Shown here piece by piece: positions 32,934 to 41,393 of a DNA stretch of 41,661 bases. The notes under the pieces are model-generated. The model was given only the letters and a program-made list of their open reading frames with translations. It made no database searches and was not told the DNA's origin. The stretch comes from Ruminiclostridium sufflavum DSM 19573. GTDB lineage: Bacteria > Bacillota > Clostridia > Acetivibrionales > DSM-1351. How positions within the stretch are numbered: the first letter of the stretch is position 1; the number at the start of each line of letters is the position of its first letter. The position numbers were made by a program, and so were the translations under genes. The stretch is from contig NZ_QKMR01000029.1 of the NCBI RefSeq assembly GCF_003208175.1, positions 1 to 41,661 of the forward strand. Reading direction: 5' to 3'.

Positions 32934-33635
32934 ATGAAAGAGGAAAACAAAACCGATAACGGCATTTTTGGACAAAGTGTAGGATATATGACTAAGGCGG
33001 GAGAACTGAAAAGTAACGAACTCTATGAAGGATACAGGAAGGTAATGATAAAACCGGAAGAGTTTGATTTCAGTGACCTGCCATTAAAGCAGCACTGCGG
33101 CCGTATTAATCCACTGAGTATCAAAGACAAAGAGGATTTTAAGATTAAAAGTTCTGAAAAGCTCAAATGGGTATCAAAATGGAATAAAATCAAGCAAGAT
33201 GTAAAATCCATTATAGCGGATTTAAAATATAAACCTAATAAAATAGATAAATCAATTGGGTATTATTCAAAAAAATATAGGCTCCTGAGCGGAATATTAC
33301 GAGGACATGACAGCTGGCTTAATGATTGTTCAGAACAGGAAAATACAGAGGCTAAAAAAGCTATTATCACATTTTATTATGAATATATGAAATGCAAACA
33401 GGATAAAAGATATTGCTACAGAAATGAAATGGGGCATTATTCTTACTTGATATATTTAATTCAAATAAGACAGGCATTATCAGATGGCTTATATCAAAGA
33501 GCTTGTAATGATCTGCATTCCTTGCTGTATCATGATTACTTCCTGCAAAAGCGTATTAAGGATAATGTGTTGAAAGCTATTGAGGAATTTTTGGAGAGTG
33601 GGATTGAAACCTGTAAAAAAGGAAGTGAAGCATAA
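32934..33635 (+). CDS. Hypothetical protein
   Basis: 233 residues, not recognised. Lys/Tyr-rich, helical, soluble; the C-terminal part (YSYLIYLIQIRQALSDGLYQ and following) resembles helical repeat proteins. ATG at 32934 with GGAGGC ahead. Its 3' end overlaps the start of the small protein at 33604. AT-rich cargo. Confidence 0.65.
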   Translation: MKEENKTDNGIFGQSVGYMTKAGELKSNELYEGYRKVMIKPEEFDFSDLPLKQHCGRINPLSIKDKEDFKIKSSEKLKWVSKWNKIKQDVKSIIADLKYKPNKIDKSIGYYSKKYRLLSGILRGHDSWLNDCSEQENTEAKKAIITFYYEYMKCKQDKRYCYRNEMGHYSYLIYLIQIRQALSDGLYQRACNDLHSLLYHDYFLQKRIKDNVLKAIEEFLESGIETCKKGSEA

Positions 33636-33807
33636 GAGTGAGTTTTGTAAGAATGCCGACAATATTCCGGATGGAATTTATATAGGAAGAGTTGAGACAG
33701 ATTCTCCGGTGATAATTATAGAGTATATAAAGGGTGACCAAAAGTATAATATGCCGATTGGAACTTTAGGAGAAGGAAGAGCTTTTGGAATTAATAAGGG
33801 TAAATAA
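33604..33807 (+). CDS. Small protein, paralogue of the one at 32166
   Basis: About 67 residues if started at the TTG at 33604, which has GGAGAG ahead; other starts are possible. The C-terminal half (GIYIGRVETDSPVIII, then GTLGEGRAFG) matches the protein at 32166-32375. The two copies flank the ASCH and hypothetical genes, so a small duplication has occurred. Function unknown. Confidence 0.55.
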   Translation: MKPVKKEVKHKSEFCKNADNIPDGIYIGRVETDSPVIIIEYIKGDQKYNMPIGTLGEGRAFGINKGK

Positions 33808-33871
33808 ATTCAAATAATATACTATAATGTTAAGATTTTTATACCCCAAAACCATTTAAGGAGGCCATCCC

Positions 33872-35083
33872 ATGTCAGCACTCATCTACAAGCAGCGCTT
33901 CAAGCCTGTCAATTATATAAGCACTCCGATAAAAAACGCAGAGCACATCAGGTACATAGGCACACGCCCCGGTGTTATTAAAAATGAAGGAGAGCGGCAC
34001 GGGCTTTTCGGAAATATTTATGATGCAGATACCCTTAAAATAGATTGCAGGGTGAAGGATGTAATGGAGCTTGTCAGGCAGAGATCCCTTGAGAAGAAAA
34101 ATATTTTCAGAGCCGTTATTTCCTTTTCTCCCGAGAACGCAGCCGTCAAGCTGGGTAAGCCTGTTACAAAAGAAGCCTGGGAGGAGCTTGTAAGACAAAA
34201 TATTGCTGTTATAGCTAAAGAAAACAATATTAAAATGTCTGACTTCAAATGGGTGGCAGCTGCCCACGACACTCCCAATCACCCGCATGTACATATTGCC
34301 TTCTGGGATGACAAGCAGGAGATTGAAAAAAACTGGGTAAGTCCCAAAGTACCGGCCGGTATTCGTGAGAAGCTTATAAAAAATATTTTTGATGAGGAGC
34401 TTCAGGAATTCTACGAGGAATGGCAGCAGGCTGAAATAAGGATGAAGGAGGTTACAAGTGACAAGATACGGGAATTTGAGGCATATTTAGACGGATTATC
34501 CTCCTGTGAGTATGACAAGCTTTCGGGTGCGGATTTTGACATCTATGATAAGCCTGACGGAAATATGTGTGAGTATCTGGCTAAAAGGCTGTTTGATTTA
34601 AGACAGCAAATTCCTAAGGGCTCACTTAAGTTTGAGTACCTGAAGCCTGAGCTGAAGGGTGACCTTATTTCCCTGGTGCGTGAGCTGGTGGATGCAAATG
34701 AGGATTTGCAGGAGGTAATCAGGAATTATGTTGAATCCAGACTTGATACGGCAAAAATGTACAGGTCTGATGAAATAGAGCTTGATGCGCTTGGAGACAA
34801 ATATGAAAAGGAGGCAGAGAAATTGATTGCCAACAAGCTGCTGCAGCTCATGAAAAAATTCAATAAAATGGAGTGGGGCATGAAAGGTGAAGAATTTGAA
34901 AGGCAGCTGAGGATACAGCAGACCGAAGGGATGGTGACAGAAATATTTGCGGCGCTGACAAGGCTTACAAAGCAGAACAGGAGGGACTATATTTCAAGGA
35001 AGGGAGTTATAGGAAATGAGCTGTCAAAGCAGGCCAGAAAGGAAAAGGCAAAGGAGCTTGAGTCAACAGGCTGGGAAATTTAA
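33872..35083 (+). CDS. MobL/MobP-like relaxase
   Basis: 403 residues. The N-terminal part ends with the histidine cluster HDTPNHPHVHIAFWD (about 132-146), which matches the metal-binding motif III of relaxases. RYIGTRPGVIKNEGERHGLF near the start resembles Firmicutes MobL proteins. Relaxases nick oriT by a covalent tyrosine-DNA link; the catalytic tyrosine could not be fixed by eye. The C-terminal half is helical and charged. The ATG has AAGGAGG ahead and the coupling-protein gene follows 27 bases later. Confidence 0.75.
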   Translation: MSALIYKQRFKPVNYISTPIKNAEHIRYIGTRPGVIKNEGERHGLFGNIYDADTLKIDCRVKDVMELVRQRSLEKKNIFRAVISFSPENAAVKLGKPVTKEAWEELVRQNIAVIAKENNIKMSDFKWVAAAHDTPNHPHVHIAFWDDKQEIEKNWVSPKVPAGIREKLIKNIFDEELQEFYEEWQQAEIRMKEVTSDKIREFEAYLDGLSSCEYDKLSGADFDIYDKPDGNMCEYLAKRLFDLRQQIPKGSLKFEYLKPELKGDLISLVRELVDANEDLQEVIRNYVESRLDTAKMYRSDEIELDALGDKYEKEAEKLIANKLLQLMKKFNKMEWGMKGEEFERQLRIQQTEGMVTEIFAALTRLTKQNRRDYISRKGVIGNELSKQARKEKAKELESTGWEI

Positions 35084-35109
35084 AATTAATATGGAGGTGT
35101 ATCAAGTTA

Positions 35110-37446
35110 ATGCATAACCGGAAAATAAGATTGCAGTATGCCACTGTAATAACAGTGTTTATTGCATTTTCAGCATTCAGTGTTTTTGCTTCAACGGCAT
35201 TACACAATATTCTGATTGGAAAGGACAGGGCACCGAGGTATTATCCGATAGGAGAATGCATCAAAAGCATAGAGGCGGTCGAAAAACACCGACTGCTTTT
35301 TTTATGCCTTCTGGGCTTTTCCTTTTTTGTATCAGCAGCATTGCTGCTTAGCTACAGCAGGAGCTACATAAGCAGGCTGAATAAAATAACTCCTGATATA
35401 TACACACCTGCGGCAGTGGGACAGAACCAGCACGGCTCGGCAAGGTGGATGAAGGAGAAGGATAAGGCGAGGGTATTCCAGACAGCAGTAATAAATCCTA
35501 AGGAGCCTCTTTTCAGGAAGCTTATCGAAGCCGGAAAGGCTGACAAGGCAACCTTTAAAAAGCATGTCATAACCGGAGACGGAGTACAAAAAAAGAAGCG
35601 TACCGGTATTTTAATACCAAAGCTAAAGGCTGTATCAGGAAGATATTCTGACATATTCCTTGAAGTGCTTTTTCCTCAGCTATGGAGAAAAAAGGAGCAG
35701 CGGAGGATAGAAAAGGAGCTGAGCCTGATAGATGACGGCTTGTTTGAAGACTTTGAGGATTTTGAAACAGGCGAAAACGAAATAACAAATGAAACAGCCG
35801 GTAAAAGCTTAGCAGGCAGTGCTGCTGAAAATACCGGAAGAATAAACAAGCGGCAGCCCGGTGGAGAAACAGAAAAGCTGCTTGGTAATATACAGCTGAA
35901 GGAGGGAGGTATCGTACTGGGGAAGAAAAAGCTGCCGGGCGGCAAGGAGCTTATATACTATTCCGGCGAGGACGGTCACATTATGTGCCTCGGGGCTACT
36001 AGATCAGGGAAAAGCAGAACCCTTGTAATACAGAGCATATGCCTGATAGGTCTGTCAGGCGAAAGCATGATAATATCAGACCTGAAGGGAGAGCTGAACC
36101 AGTACACGGGAGAGTTCCTGAAAAGGCTGGGTTACAAGGTTGTGGTCCTTGACTTCAAGAACCCCTTGAAAAGTGACAGGTACAATCTGCTGCAGCCGGT
36201 AATTGATGCAATAGACGATGACAACATACCCCTTGCAACAGAATGTGTCTGGGATCTGGTAGGAATACTCGTGGGTGAGGCAAAGGGCGAAAAAATATGG
36301 ACAAACGGCGAAGCCTCCACAATAGCATGTGCCATAATGGCGGTGGTATATGACAACAGGGAAGCAGAAAGGAGAAAATACCAGACACTTACAAATGTAT
36401 ACTACTTCATAGCCGAAATGTGCAAGCCTGTCAACAAAAAGCTGCCAATAGTGGAATACGTGAAGCAGCTGCCCTACAAGCATCCGGCGAAGCCCCTTGT
36501 GGCAATATCGGAAATAGCGCCGGAGAGAACGAGGGGAAGCTTTTACACAGCCGCGCTTACAACCTTAAAGCTGTTTACATCAAGCTATTTAAATGCAATG
36601 ACCATGAAAAGCGACTACAATCCCAAGGAGCTGGGCAGGGAAAAAACAGCCCTGTTTTTTGTTTTGCCCGATGACAGGCCGACCTATTACAGCATAGCCT
36701 CCATCCTTGTACTCCAGCATTATATACAACTGGTAAATGAAAGTGACACCAGAGGAGGAAGACTGAAAAAAAGGGTAAACCTGGTGCTTGACGAATTCGG
36801 AAATTTCGCCCCCATACCGTATTTTGACACGCTGCTTACGGTTGGAGGGGGCAGGGGAATAAGATTTAACCTGTTCATACAGGACTTTGCACAGCTTGAA
36901 AGCAAATACGATGAAAAGGTGGCAAAAACCATAAAAGGAAACTGTCATATATGGGATTACCTGCAGAGCGATGAGAATGGAACACTTAAAGAAATATCAG
37001 AAAAGCTGGGACAGTACACAACATCAACCTACTCCCTGTCAACGCAGACAAGCAAATACCAGACGGCATCCTCCACAGCCAGTGTAAACCTGACAGGCAG
37101 AGCACTGTTAATGACGGAGGAAATACAAAGAATCACAAGGCCGTACAGCCTGATAACCTCAAGAGCGGACCCGGTAATAATGTATTCGCCGGATTTGTCG
37201 AAATGGCATTTCAACACAATGCTGGGGCTGGGAGGCAGAACGCACAACGAAAAAGCCAGAGACTACCGGGAGAAGCAAAGGCCGGAGAGAATAACAAAGC
37301 AGCGTGCAGAAAACATTGAGCTGTGGAGTGAATTCTGGAAGCACTGGCAGGAGGTATGCGAGGGAGTGCAGGAGCCTCAAGCCCAGCCTCAGCCTATGCC
37401 TATTCCAATAAGGAGAACCATAAGGAGGGATGAGGATTACTACTAG
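35110..37446 (+). CDS. VirD4/TraG-type coupling ATPase
   Basis: Type IV coupling protein, 778 residues, which brings the relaxase-DNA complex to the transfer channel. Two N-terminal membrane segments (about 10-30 and 58-78) anchor it. Walker A is LGATRSGKSRT (about 293-303), Walker B NLVLDEFGNF (about 556-565). GGGRGIRFNLFIQDFAQLE and WDYLQSDENGTLKEISEKLG are family blocks. The ATG at 35110 has GGAGGTG ahead. It is full-length, so transfer may be intact, although the channel genes (VirB4 and others) are not in the window. Confidence 0.92.
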   Translation: MHNRKIRLQYATVITVFIAFSAFSVFASTALHNILIGKDRAPRYYPIGECIKSIEAVEKHRLLFLCLLGFSFFVSAALLLSYSRSYISRLNKITPDIYTPAAVGQNQHGSARWMKEKDKARVFQTAVINPKEPLFRKLIEAGKADKATFKKHVITGDGVQKKKRTGILIPKLKAVSGRYSDIFLEVLFPQLWRKKEQRRIEKELSLIDDGLFEDFEDFETGENEITNETAGKSLAGSAAENTGRINKRQPGGETEKLLGNIQLKEGGIVLGKKKLPGGKELIYYSGEDGHIMCLGATRSGKSRTLVIQSICLIGLSGESMIISDLKGELNQYTGEFLKRLGYKVVVLDFKNPLKSDRYNLLQPVIDAIDDDNIPLATECVWDLVGILVGEAKGEKIWTNGEASTIACAIMAVVYDNREAERRKYQTLTNVYYFIAEMCKPVNKKLPIVEYVKQLPYKHPAKPLVAISEIAPERTRGSFYTAALTTLKLFTSSYLNAMTMKSDYNPKELGREKTALFFVLPDDRPTYYSIASILVLQHYIQLVNESDTRGGRLKKRVNLVLDEFGNFAPIPYFDTLLTVGGGRGIRFNLFIQDFAQLESKYDEKVAKTIKGNCHIWDYLQSDENGTLKEISEKLGQYTTSTYSLSTQTSKYQTASSTASVNLTGRALLMTEEIQRITRPYSLITSRADPVIMYSPDLSKWHFNTMLGLGGRTHNEKARDYREKQRPERITKQRAENIELWSEFWKHWQEVCEGVQEPQAQPQPMPIPIRRTIRRDEDYY

Positions 37447-37500
37447 CATAGTAAACAAACTTAAAACAGCATTATATTAAAAACAGAGAGGATGAGCGAA

Positions 37501-37680
37501 ATGGGATACTGCGGAAACTGCATGGAGTTTGAAGAAAACAGCGAGGGAGATTACCGGTGCATGAAGCTGAATATTCCCTGCAAAGCAGGACAAAAGACAT
37601 GTATGTATTTTAACAAAAAGAGCGGCGGCAAAGCTGAGGAAAGACCAGCTATAAAAAGTCAATATGAAAAAAGCAAATAA
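37501..37680 (+). CDS. Small cysteine-rich protein, possible zinc ribbon
   Basis: 59 residues with cysteines in GYCGNCMEF, RCMKLNIPCK and KTCMYF. The arrangement suits a small zinc- or iron-sulfur-binding knuckle. The ATG at 37501 is 9 bases after GAGAGG; an ATG at 37492 sits too close to it. No family can be named. Confidence 0.6.
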   Translation: MGYCGNCMEFEENSEGDYRCMKLNIPCKAGQKTCMYFNKKSGGKAEERPAIKSQYEKSK

Positions 37681-38250
37681 TTACAAATCAAAAGGATTAA
37701 TGGAATCAATGTGAACGCAAGTATTTCCGTCAAACTGGAAGTGAACAATCCACGGCATCAGGCCAACGATAGCCGCAAAGTTTTCATAGGTGAATGTCTT
37801 GTCAAAGTAGTTCACAATAGTAGACAAAGCAGTCCCATGAGTACCCACAACGATAGTTTCATTTGGATAAGTCTCAAGGACCTCACATAATGCTTCAATA
37901 TTTCTGGACTGCACATCACCGAGGCTTTCACCAGAAGACAGCTTGTAGCTAAAATCAGACCATTGTGCTCTTGAATATGCATCAAAATCATTTATCCAGA
38001 TATCTGCAATTTGACGCTCTTTAAATTTATCCATACAGATGATAGCCAAGTTGTTTAGTTGAGCAAACTCTGCAACCGTGTCATATGCACGCTTGTATGG
38101 ACTGGAAATAACTACGGAAACACCTTTGGATTCAAGGAACTCAGACACTAAAGCACGATCGCACATCCCTTTCTTTGTGAGTGGGCGCTTCATATCATCG
38201 TGAACGGTATAGTCTGATTGGGCATGGCGGACAAAATATATGTTTGTCAT
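37681..38250 (-). CDS. Histidine phosphatase (phosphoglycerate mutase superfamily)
   Basis: 189 residues. The catalytic RHAQ motif lies near residues 8-11 (YFVRHAQSD), followed by LTKKGMCDRA, SSPYKRAYDT and a late VVGTHGTALS with the second histidine. Likely a phosphatase on a small phosphorylated substrate. It runs against the conjugation genes, and its ATG overlaps the stop of the IS110 remnant (ATGA), with the ribosome site GGAGA inside the remnant. It is therefore cargo carried in with the IS. Confidence 0.88.
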   Translation of the reverse strand: MTNIYFVRHAQSDYTVHDDMKRPLTKKGMCDRALVSEFLESKGVSVVISSPYKRAYDTVAEFAQLNNLAIICMDKFKERQIADIWINDFDAYSRAQWSDFSYKLSSGESLGDVQSRNIEALCEVLETYPNETIVVGTHGTALSTIVNYFDKTFTYENFAAIVGLMPWIVHFQFDGNTCVHIDSINPFDL

Positions 38251-38496
38251 GATGATTCTCCTTCCGGTTTAGTCTTTTTGGGTGGCGTTGCTTCATATGG
38301 CCTGTTCTCTCTGAGGATGGTAAAGATGATGTTACACATTTTCCGTGCAATCGCACCAACAGCAGTCAAGTGATGTTTTCCTCTGGCTTTTAGAGATTGG
38401 TAGTATTCAGACAGAGTCGAGCAAAGGTTTTCCTTCTGCATCAACGACCGATGCTTCATGGTTGTGCTTGGCAATGTCAATTCCACAGTAAAACAA
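38247..38496 (-). pseudogene. IS110-family transposase, internally deleted
   Basis: The frame from a TTG at 38496 gives FYCGIDIAKHNHEASVVD, the first part of an IS110 transposase with the RuvC-like aspartate. A frame change near 38410 joins it to LSEYYQSLKARGKHHLTAVG and ARKMCNIIFTILRENRPYE, the end of the same family. About 80 of some 300-400 residues remain and the catalytic serine region is gone. So the transposase is dead, with a deletion between two intact ends. Confidence 0.85.
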
Positions 38497-38522
38497 CGAT
38501 AACCCTCCCATGTACAAGATAT

Positions 38523-38680
38523 ACAGACAGAGTACCCTCTGATTCTTACAGCAATACAACCTCGTTAGATATGCAGCACTAAATGCTATCCAACTCATTC
38601 GTATCTAACCGTAAGGACAGAGGCGCAATTCTTTCGTTCGAGGCCAAACCTCAAGGAGGACAACTGCGCCCTCTGTCTGT
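38523..38680 (-). ncRNA. Candidate IS110 bridge RNA
   Basis: In the non-coding stretch ahead of the transposase, ACAGACAGAG (38523-38532) and CTCTGTCTGT (38671-38680) are perfect inverted copies closing about 158 nt. Inside are two large hairpins: GTTAGATA/TATCTAAC with a 30-nt loop (38564-38609), and a long stem of GACAGAGGCGCAATT with one bulge and one mismatch around GAGG/CCTC (38616-38677). IS110 elements encode a bridge RNA with donor- and target-binding loops at just this place, transcribed in the transposase direction. The assignment is inferred from position and folding. Confidence 0.5.
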
Positions 38681-38710
38681 TACGCTCATTATCCCATATC
38701 CACCACAGGA

Positions 38711-38750
38711 TAACAAGTTTTTCTACGGTGCCCTTGTTAAAAACACCGTA
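38711..38750. other. Interleaved inverted repeats predicting an H-type pseudoknot
   Basis: TAACAAG (38711-38717) pairs with CTTGTTA (38733-38739), and TACGGTG (38724-38730) with CACCGTA (38744-38750). The two perfect 7-bp stems interleave, so either transcript can form an H-type pseudoknot. On the minus strand the third loop is A-rich (GAAAAA). It lies between the IS110 leader and the gene at 38785. Confidence 0.5.
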
Positions 38751-38784
38751 AATACATTATACGAAAAGAAGGGAGGAAGCATTT

Positions 38785-39069
38785 GTGAATGTAATTGATA
38801 TTTTAAGAAAGATAGGGTACGACATAATATCAATAAGTGATGGTGTTTATACTGTCAGAAATACAACTGAAAAAATTCAGGATATGGTCAAGGAAGCTGA
38901 AGCCGATGAAGCCAATGATTTTGATATTTATGACACCTATAAGCTTGTTGTTAATGAAGTAAAATTCAATGGCTTCGGCAATCTGAGTGTTTCATTCAAA
39001 AGGCTTGAGCATCCCGATGAAGTCTGGGATGCTTTTGAATACAGAAACATGGATAAGGAGTACAGATAA
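38785..39069 (+). CDS. Hypothetical protein
   Basis: 94 residues, not recognised. Acidic, soluble, with ISDGVYTVRNTTEKIQDMVK and a helical-beta pattern. The GTG at 38785 has GGGAGGAAG ahead. AT-rich, transcribed away from the IS110 remnant. The pseudoknot-forming sequence sits 35 bases upstream. Confidence 0.6.
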   Translation: MNVIDILRKIGYDIISISDGVYTVRNTTEKIQDMVKEAEADEANDFDIYDTYKLVVNEVKFNGFGNLSVSFKRLEHPDEVWDAFEYRNMDKEYR

Positions 39070-39100
39070 AAGGCGGTACAATAAGTTTGTATGAACGGAG

Positions 39101-39379
39101 ATGACTGTTATAAAGATTATTTTAATTTCTTGTAATATAGTATTCTTGATATTGCTTTTCATCACGGGAATATATATGAATTTGTATAAAAAGATTAATA
39201 TCATTCAAAAAAAATATTACTCAATAATTTACCTGTATGGCGGGATAATAAACCTTTGCTATGCTCAGACAGAACAGCCGGCAGTATTAAAAGTATTTAA
39301 TACTTTAACAGGCATACTTTTCATAGCTTTTGCAGTTTATTACTACAGATTAAGAAAAAAGCCGAATATAAAAAACTAA
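39101..39379 (+). CDS. Small membrane protein
   Basis: 92 residues with an N-terminal membrane segment (IILISCNIVFLILLFITGIY) and a second one (LTGILFIAFAVYYY), lysine-rich ends. The start is weakly supported: GGAG touches the ATG. No family recognised. Confidence 0.5.
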   Translation: MTVIKIILISCNIVFLILLFITGIYMNLYKKINIIQKKYYSIIYLYGGIINLCYAQTEQPAVLKVFNTLTGILFIAFAVYYYRLRKKPNIKN

Positions 39380-39388
39380 TTGTATCTG

Positions 39389-39412
39389 CACCTGAAAGGG
39401 TGTATTTTTTAT
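39389..39412 (+). terminator. Weak terminator
   Basis: GCACC-TGAAA-GGGTG forms a short stem followed by TATTTTTTATG. Confidence 0.45.
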
Positions 39413-39490
39413 GTGTTTTGGTAAGTTGAGCAAAAATTCAGCATGGATTATAAATGTAAAATTTAATTGACTTTAGACAGGGGTGAAATT

Positions 39491-40288
39491 ATGAATGTGG
39501 TTTTGAAATATCCGGGTGCCAAAAATAGACTGGCTTCATGGATTTTAGAGTACATACCCGAGCATGAGGTGTATTTGGAGCCGTATTTCGGCAGCGGAGC
39601 AGTATTTTTTAATAAGCAGCCTGCAAGAATAGAAACAATAAATGACCTTAATGTTGATGTGGTTAATTACTTCAGGGTGCTAAGAGATAATAAGGACGAA
39701 CTGATAAGCGCCCTCAGATTGACTCCTTATGCAAGGGATGAATACGAGGCTGCGTATAAAATAAGTGATAAAGACAGCGATGCTGAAAGGGCGAGAAAAT
39801 TCGCAGTCAGGTGCTGGCAGGGGTTCGGCTGCAGCAATCTGTATAAAAACGGCTTCAGAAGCTCTCAGCAAGGAAGTTCACCGGCAACTACAAAAGCATG
39901 GCGTGAATATCCGGAGACATTACAGCTTGCAAACAAAAGATTGCTGCAGGCACAAATTGAAAACTTACCGGCAGTGGAACTAATCAAAAGGTATGATACG
40001 GAGGATGTCTTCATTTATGCAGACCCTCCGTACTTGCAGGGTACAAGAAAAAATTATTTGTACAGGCATGAAATGAAGGATTGCGAACATGAAGAGCTTA
40101 TTTGCCTTTTGAAAAAGCATCCCGGAAAGGTTCTATTGTCAGGGTATGACAATGACATGTACAACAGCTGTTTAAAGGAATGGAGCAAGGTGTCCAAAAA
40201 TACAACAGTAGAAAAAGGATTGAGAAGGACAGAAAATTTATGGATGAACTATGAACCGTCAGCTAAACAGATTTATTTGTTTAGCTGA
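39491..40288 (+). CDS. Dam-type DNA adenine methylase
   Basis: 265 residues. KYPGAKNRLASWI and YLEPYFGSGAVFF form the AdoMet-binding part and IYADPPYLQGTR holds the catalytic DPPY, in the Dam (alpha) order. Expected to methylate adenine in a short palindrome such as GATC, but the target is not shown. The ATG at 39491 has AGGGGTG ahead. No restriction endonuclease lies beside it, so it is probably an orphan methylase that shields the element after transfer or guards its replication. The 3' end contains an 11-bp inverted repeat. Confidence 0.9.
   Translation: MNVVLKYPGAKNRLASWILEYIPEHEVYLEPYFGSGAVFFNKQPARIETINDLNVDVVNYFRVLRDNKDELISALRLTPYARDEYEAAYKISDKDSDAERARKFAVRCWQGFGCSNLYKNGFRSSQQGSSPATTKAWREYPETLQLANKRLLQAQIENLPAVELIKRYDTEDVFIYADPPYLQGTRKNYLYRHEMKDCEHEELICLLKKHPGKVLLSGYDNDMYNSCLKEWSKVSKNTTVEKGLRRTENLWMNYEPSAKQIYLFS
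40259..40288 (+). terminator. Inverted repeat at the 3' end of the methylase gene
   Basis: TCAGCTAAACA and TGTTTAGCTGA (which includes the stop codon) pair around an 8-nt loop; a short T run follows. Probably a weak terminator built into the coding end. Confidence 0.45.
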
Positions 40289-40338
40289 TTTCTAAACAGT
40301 AGGATTAGCAAAGTCAATTACGGTTGAAAGCCTTTGTG

Positions 40339-40376
40339 TGATAAAATATCGGTCCGGTATTTATTATCATTTTTTA
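40339..40376 (+). terminator. Terminator upstream of ssb
   Basis: TGATAA-AATAT-CGG pairs with CCG-GTATT-TA-TTATCA with a 2-nt bulge and is followed by TTTTTT. It ends transcription ahead of ssb, or acts as an attenuator within its leader. Confidence 0.6.
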
Positions 40377-40419
40377 GGTCAATTGACTATATTCAGCAGA
40401 GGAAAGGGAGGAATGACAT

Positions 40420-40830
40420 ATCAATAAAGTAGTTTTAATGGGGAGACTTACAAAAGATCCCGAACTGAGGTACACAACCAAAAACAATACGGCTGTGGCA
40501 AGCTTCACACTGGCGGTAAACAGGAGGTTTACACAGGAGGGGCAGCCTCAGGCCGACTTCATAAATATAATAGCCTGGGGCAAGACCGCCGAGTTTGCTT
40601 CAAAGTACTTTGTAAAAGGGCAGCAGGTGGCGGTTATAGGCAAAATTCAGACCAGAACCTGGGATGACAGTGAGGGAAAACGCCACTATGTTACCGAGGT
40701 GGTGGCGGAAGAAACCTATTTTGCCGACAGCAAGCGCACCGGCGAAGCCTCACAAAAAGCAAATACACAAGGTGGTAATAGTGATGACGGCTTCTATCCT
40801 ATGGATGAGGAGGATGATCTGCCTTTTTGA
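40420..40830 (+). CDS. ssb: Single-stranded DNA-binding protein
   Basis: SSB of 136 residues that coats single-stranded DNA during replication and transfer. The OB-fold shows NKVVLMGRLTKDPELRYT and FINIIAWGKTAEFASKYF, and the acidic tail ends MDEEDDLPF, the tip that recruits partner proteins. SSBs open as MNKVVLMGRL; here the base triplet at that Met position is ATC (40420), 8 bases after GGGAGG, and no ATG/GTG/TTG fits. The first ATG (40438) would cut the first strand. ATC is therefore taken as a rare start codon. It is transferred-element SSB, distinct from the chromosomal copy. Confidence 0.85.
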   Translation: MNKVVLMGRLTKDPELRYTTKNNTAVASFTLAVNRRFTQEGQPQADFINIIAWGKTAEFASKYFVKGQQVAVIGKIQTRTWDDSEGKRHYVTEVVAEETYFADSKRTGEASQKANTQGGNSDDGFYPMDEEDDLPF

Positions 40831-40907
40831 GAGGACTGCGAAGTTTCACCCAGTTTTTGTTTGAAAAGAATTAGTGCAGCTGAAGCTGCGGAAGGAAGGT
40901 ACATACC

Positions 40908-41162
40908 ATGAAAAAAATAGCTGAAAGGTCAGTGCTGCTTGCTTTAACTGTTACTTTATCAACAGCTCTATCAGGATGCAATAAGGATATTATTGATACG
41001 AATTATACCTTTAAAAAGGCAATTATCGTAATCGGAAACGAAAAGATTGATGTAAATATCAAGCAATGGAGGGACTTTGACGGTGACCAGATGCAAGTAA
41101 CGGATGAACATGGTCAGGTTTATCTTACTCACTCTGCAAATGTACTGCTGCTGAAAAAATAA
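40908..41162 (+). CDS. Small lipoprotein
   Basis: 84 residues with a lipoprotein signal peptide: basic start, hydrophobic stretch, and lipobox ALSGC with the cysteine near residue 24. The mature part is small and beta-rich (KKAIIVIGNEKIDVNIKQW). The ATG has GGAAGG ahead. Possible role on the cell surface, perhaps exclusion or mating contact; unproven. An inverted repeat CAGCTGAAGCTG lies just ahead. Confidence 0.75.
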   Translation: MKKIAERSVLLALTVTLSTALSGCNKDIIDTNYTFKKAIIVIGNEKIDVNIKQWRDFDGDQMQVTDEHGQVYLTHSANVLLLKK

Positions 41163-41321
41163 TACAAGCATAAAAATAGGACGACAAACAAATATTAAAG
41201 AAACAATGAAATATAAATGTTCACATAAAATTAACCTAACCATCAATATATATTAACATATGGCAAGTATTATATAAGCATAGTCTTTTTTCATTTTTTC
41301 TTTCCTATAACATTTTGATAC

Positions 41322-41345
41322 AGCTCCGGAAACGGAGCTTTTATT
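41322..41345. terminator. Rho-independent terminator with GAAA loop
   Basis: AGCTCCG-GAAA-CGGAGCT is a perfect 7-bp stem with a GNRA tetraloop, followed by TTTTATTAT. It ends the lipoprotein transcript. Confidence 0.85.
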
Positions 41346-41393
41346 ATATATATCGAAATACACAACAAAAAATTAATACCGCAGTTAACCTTT

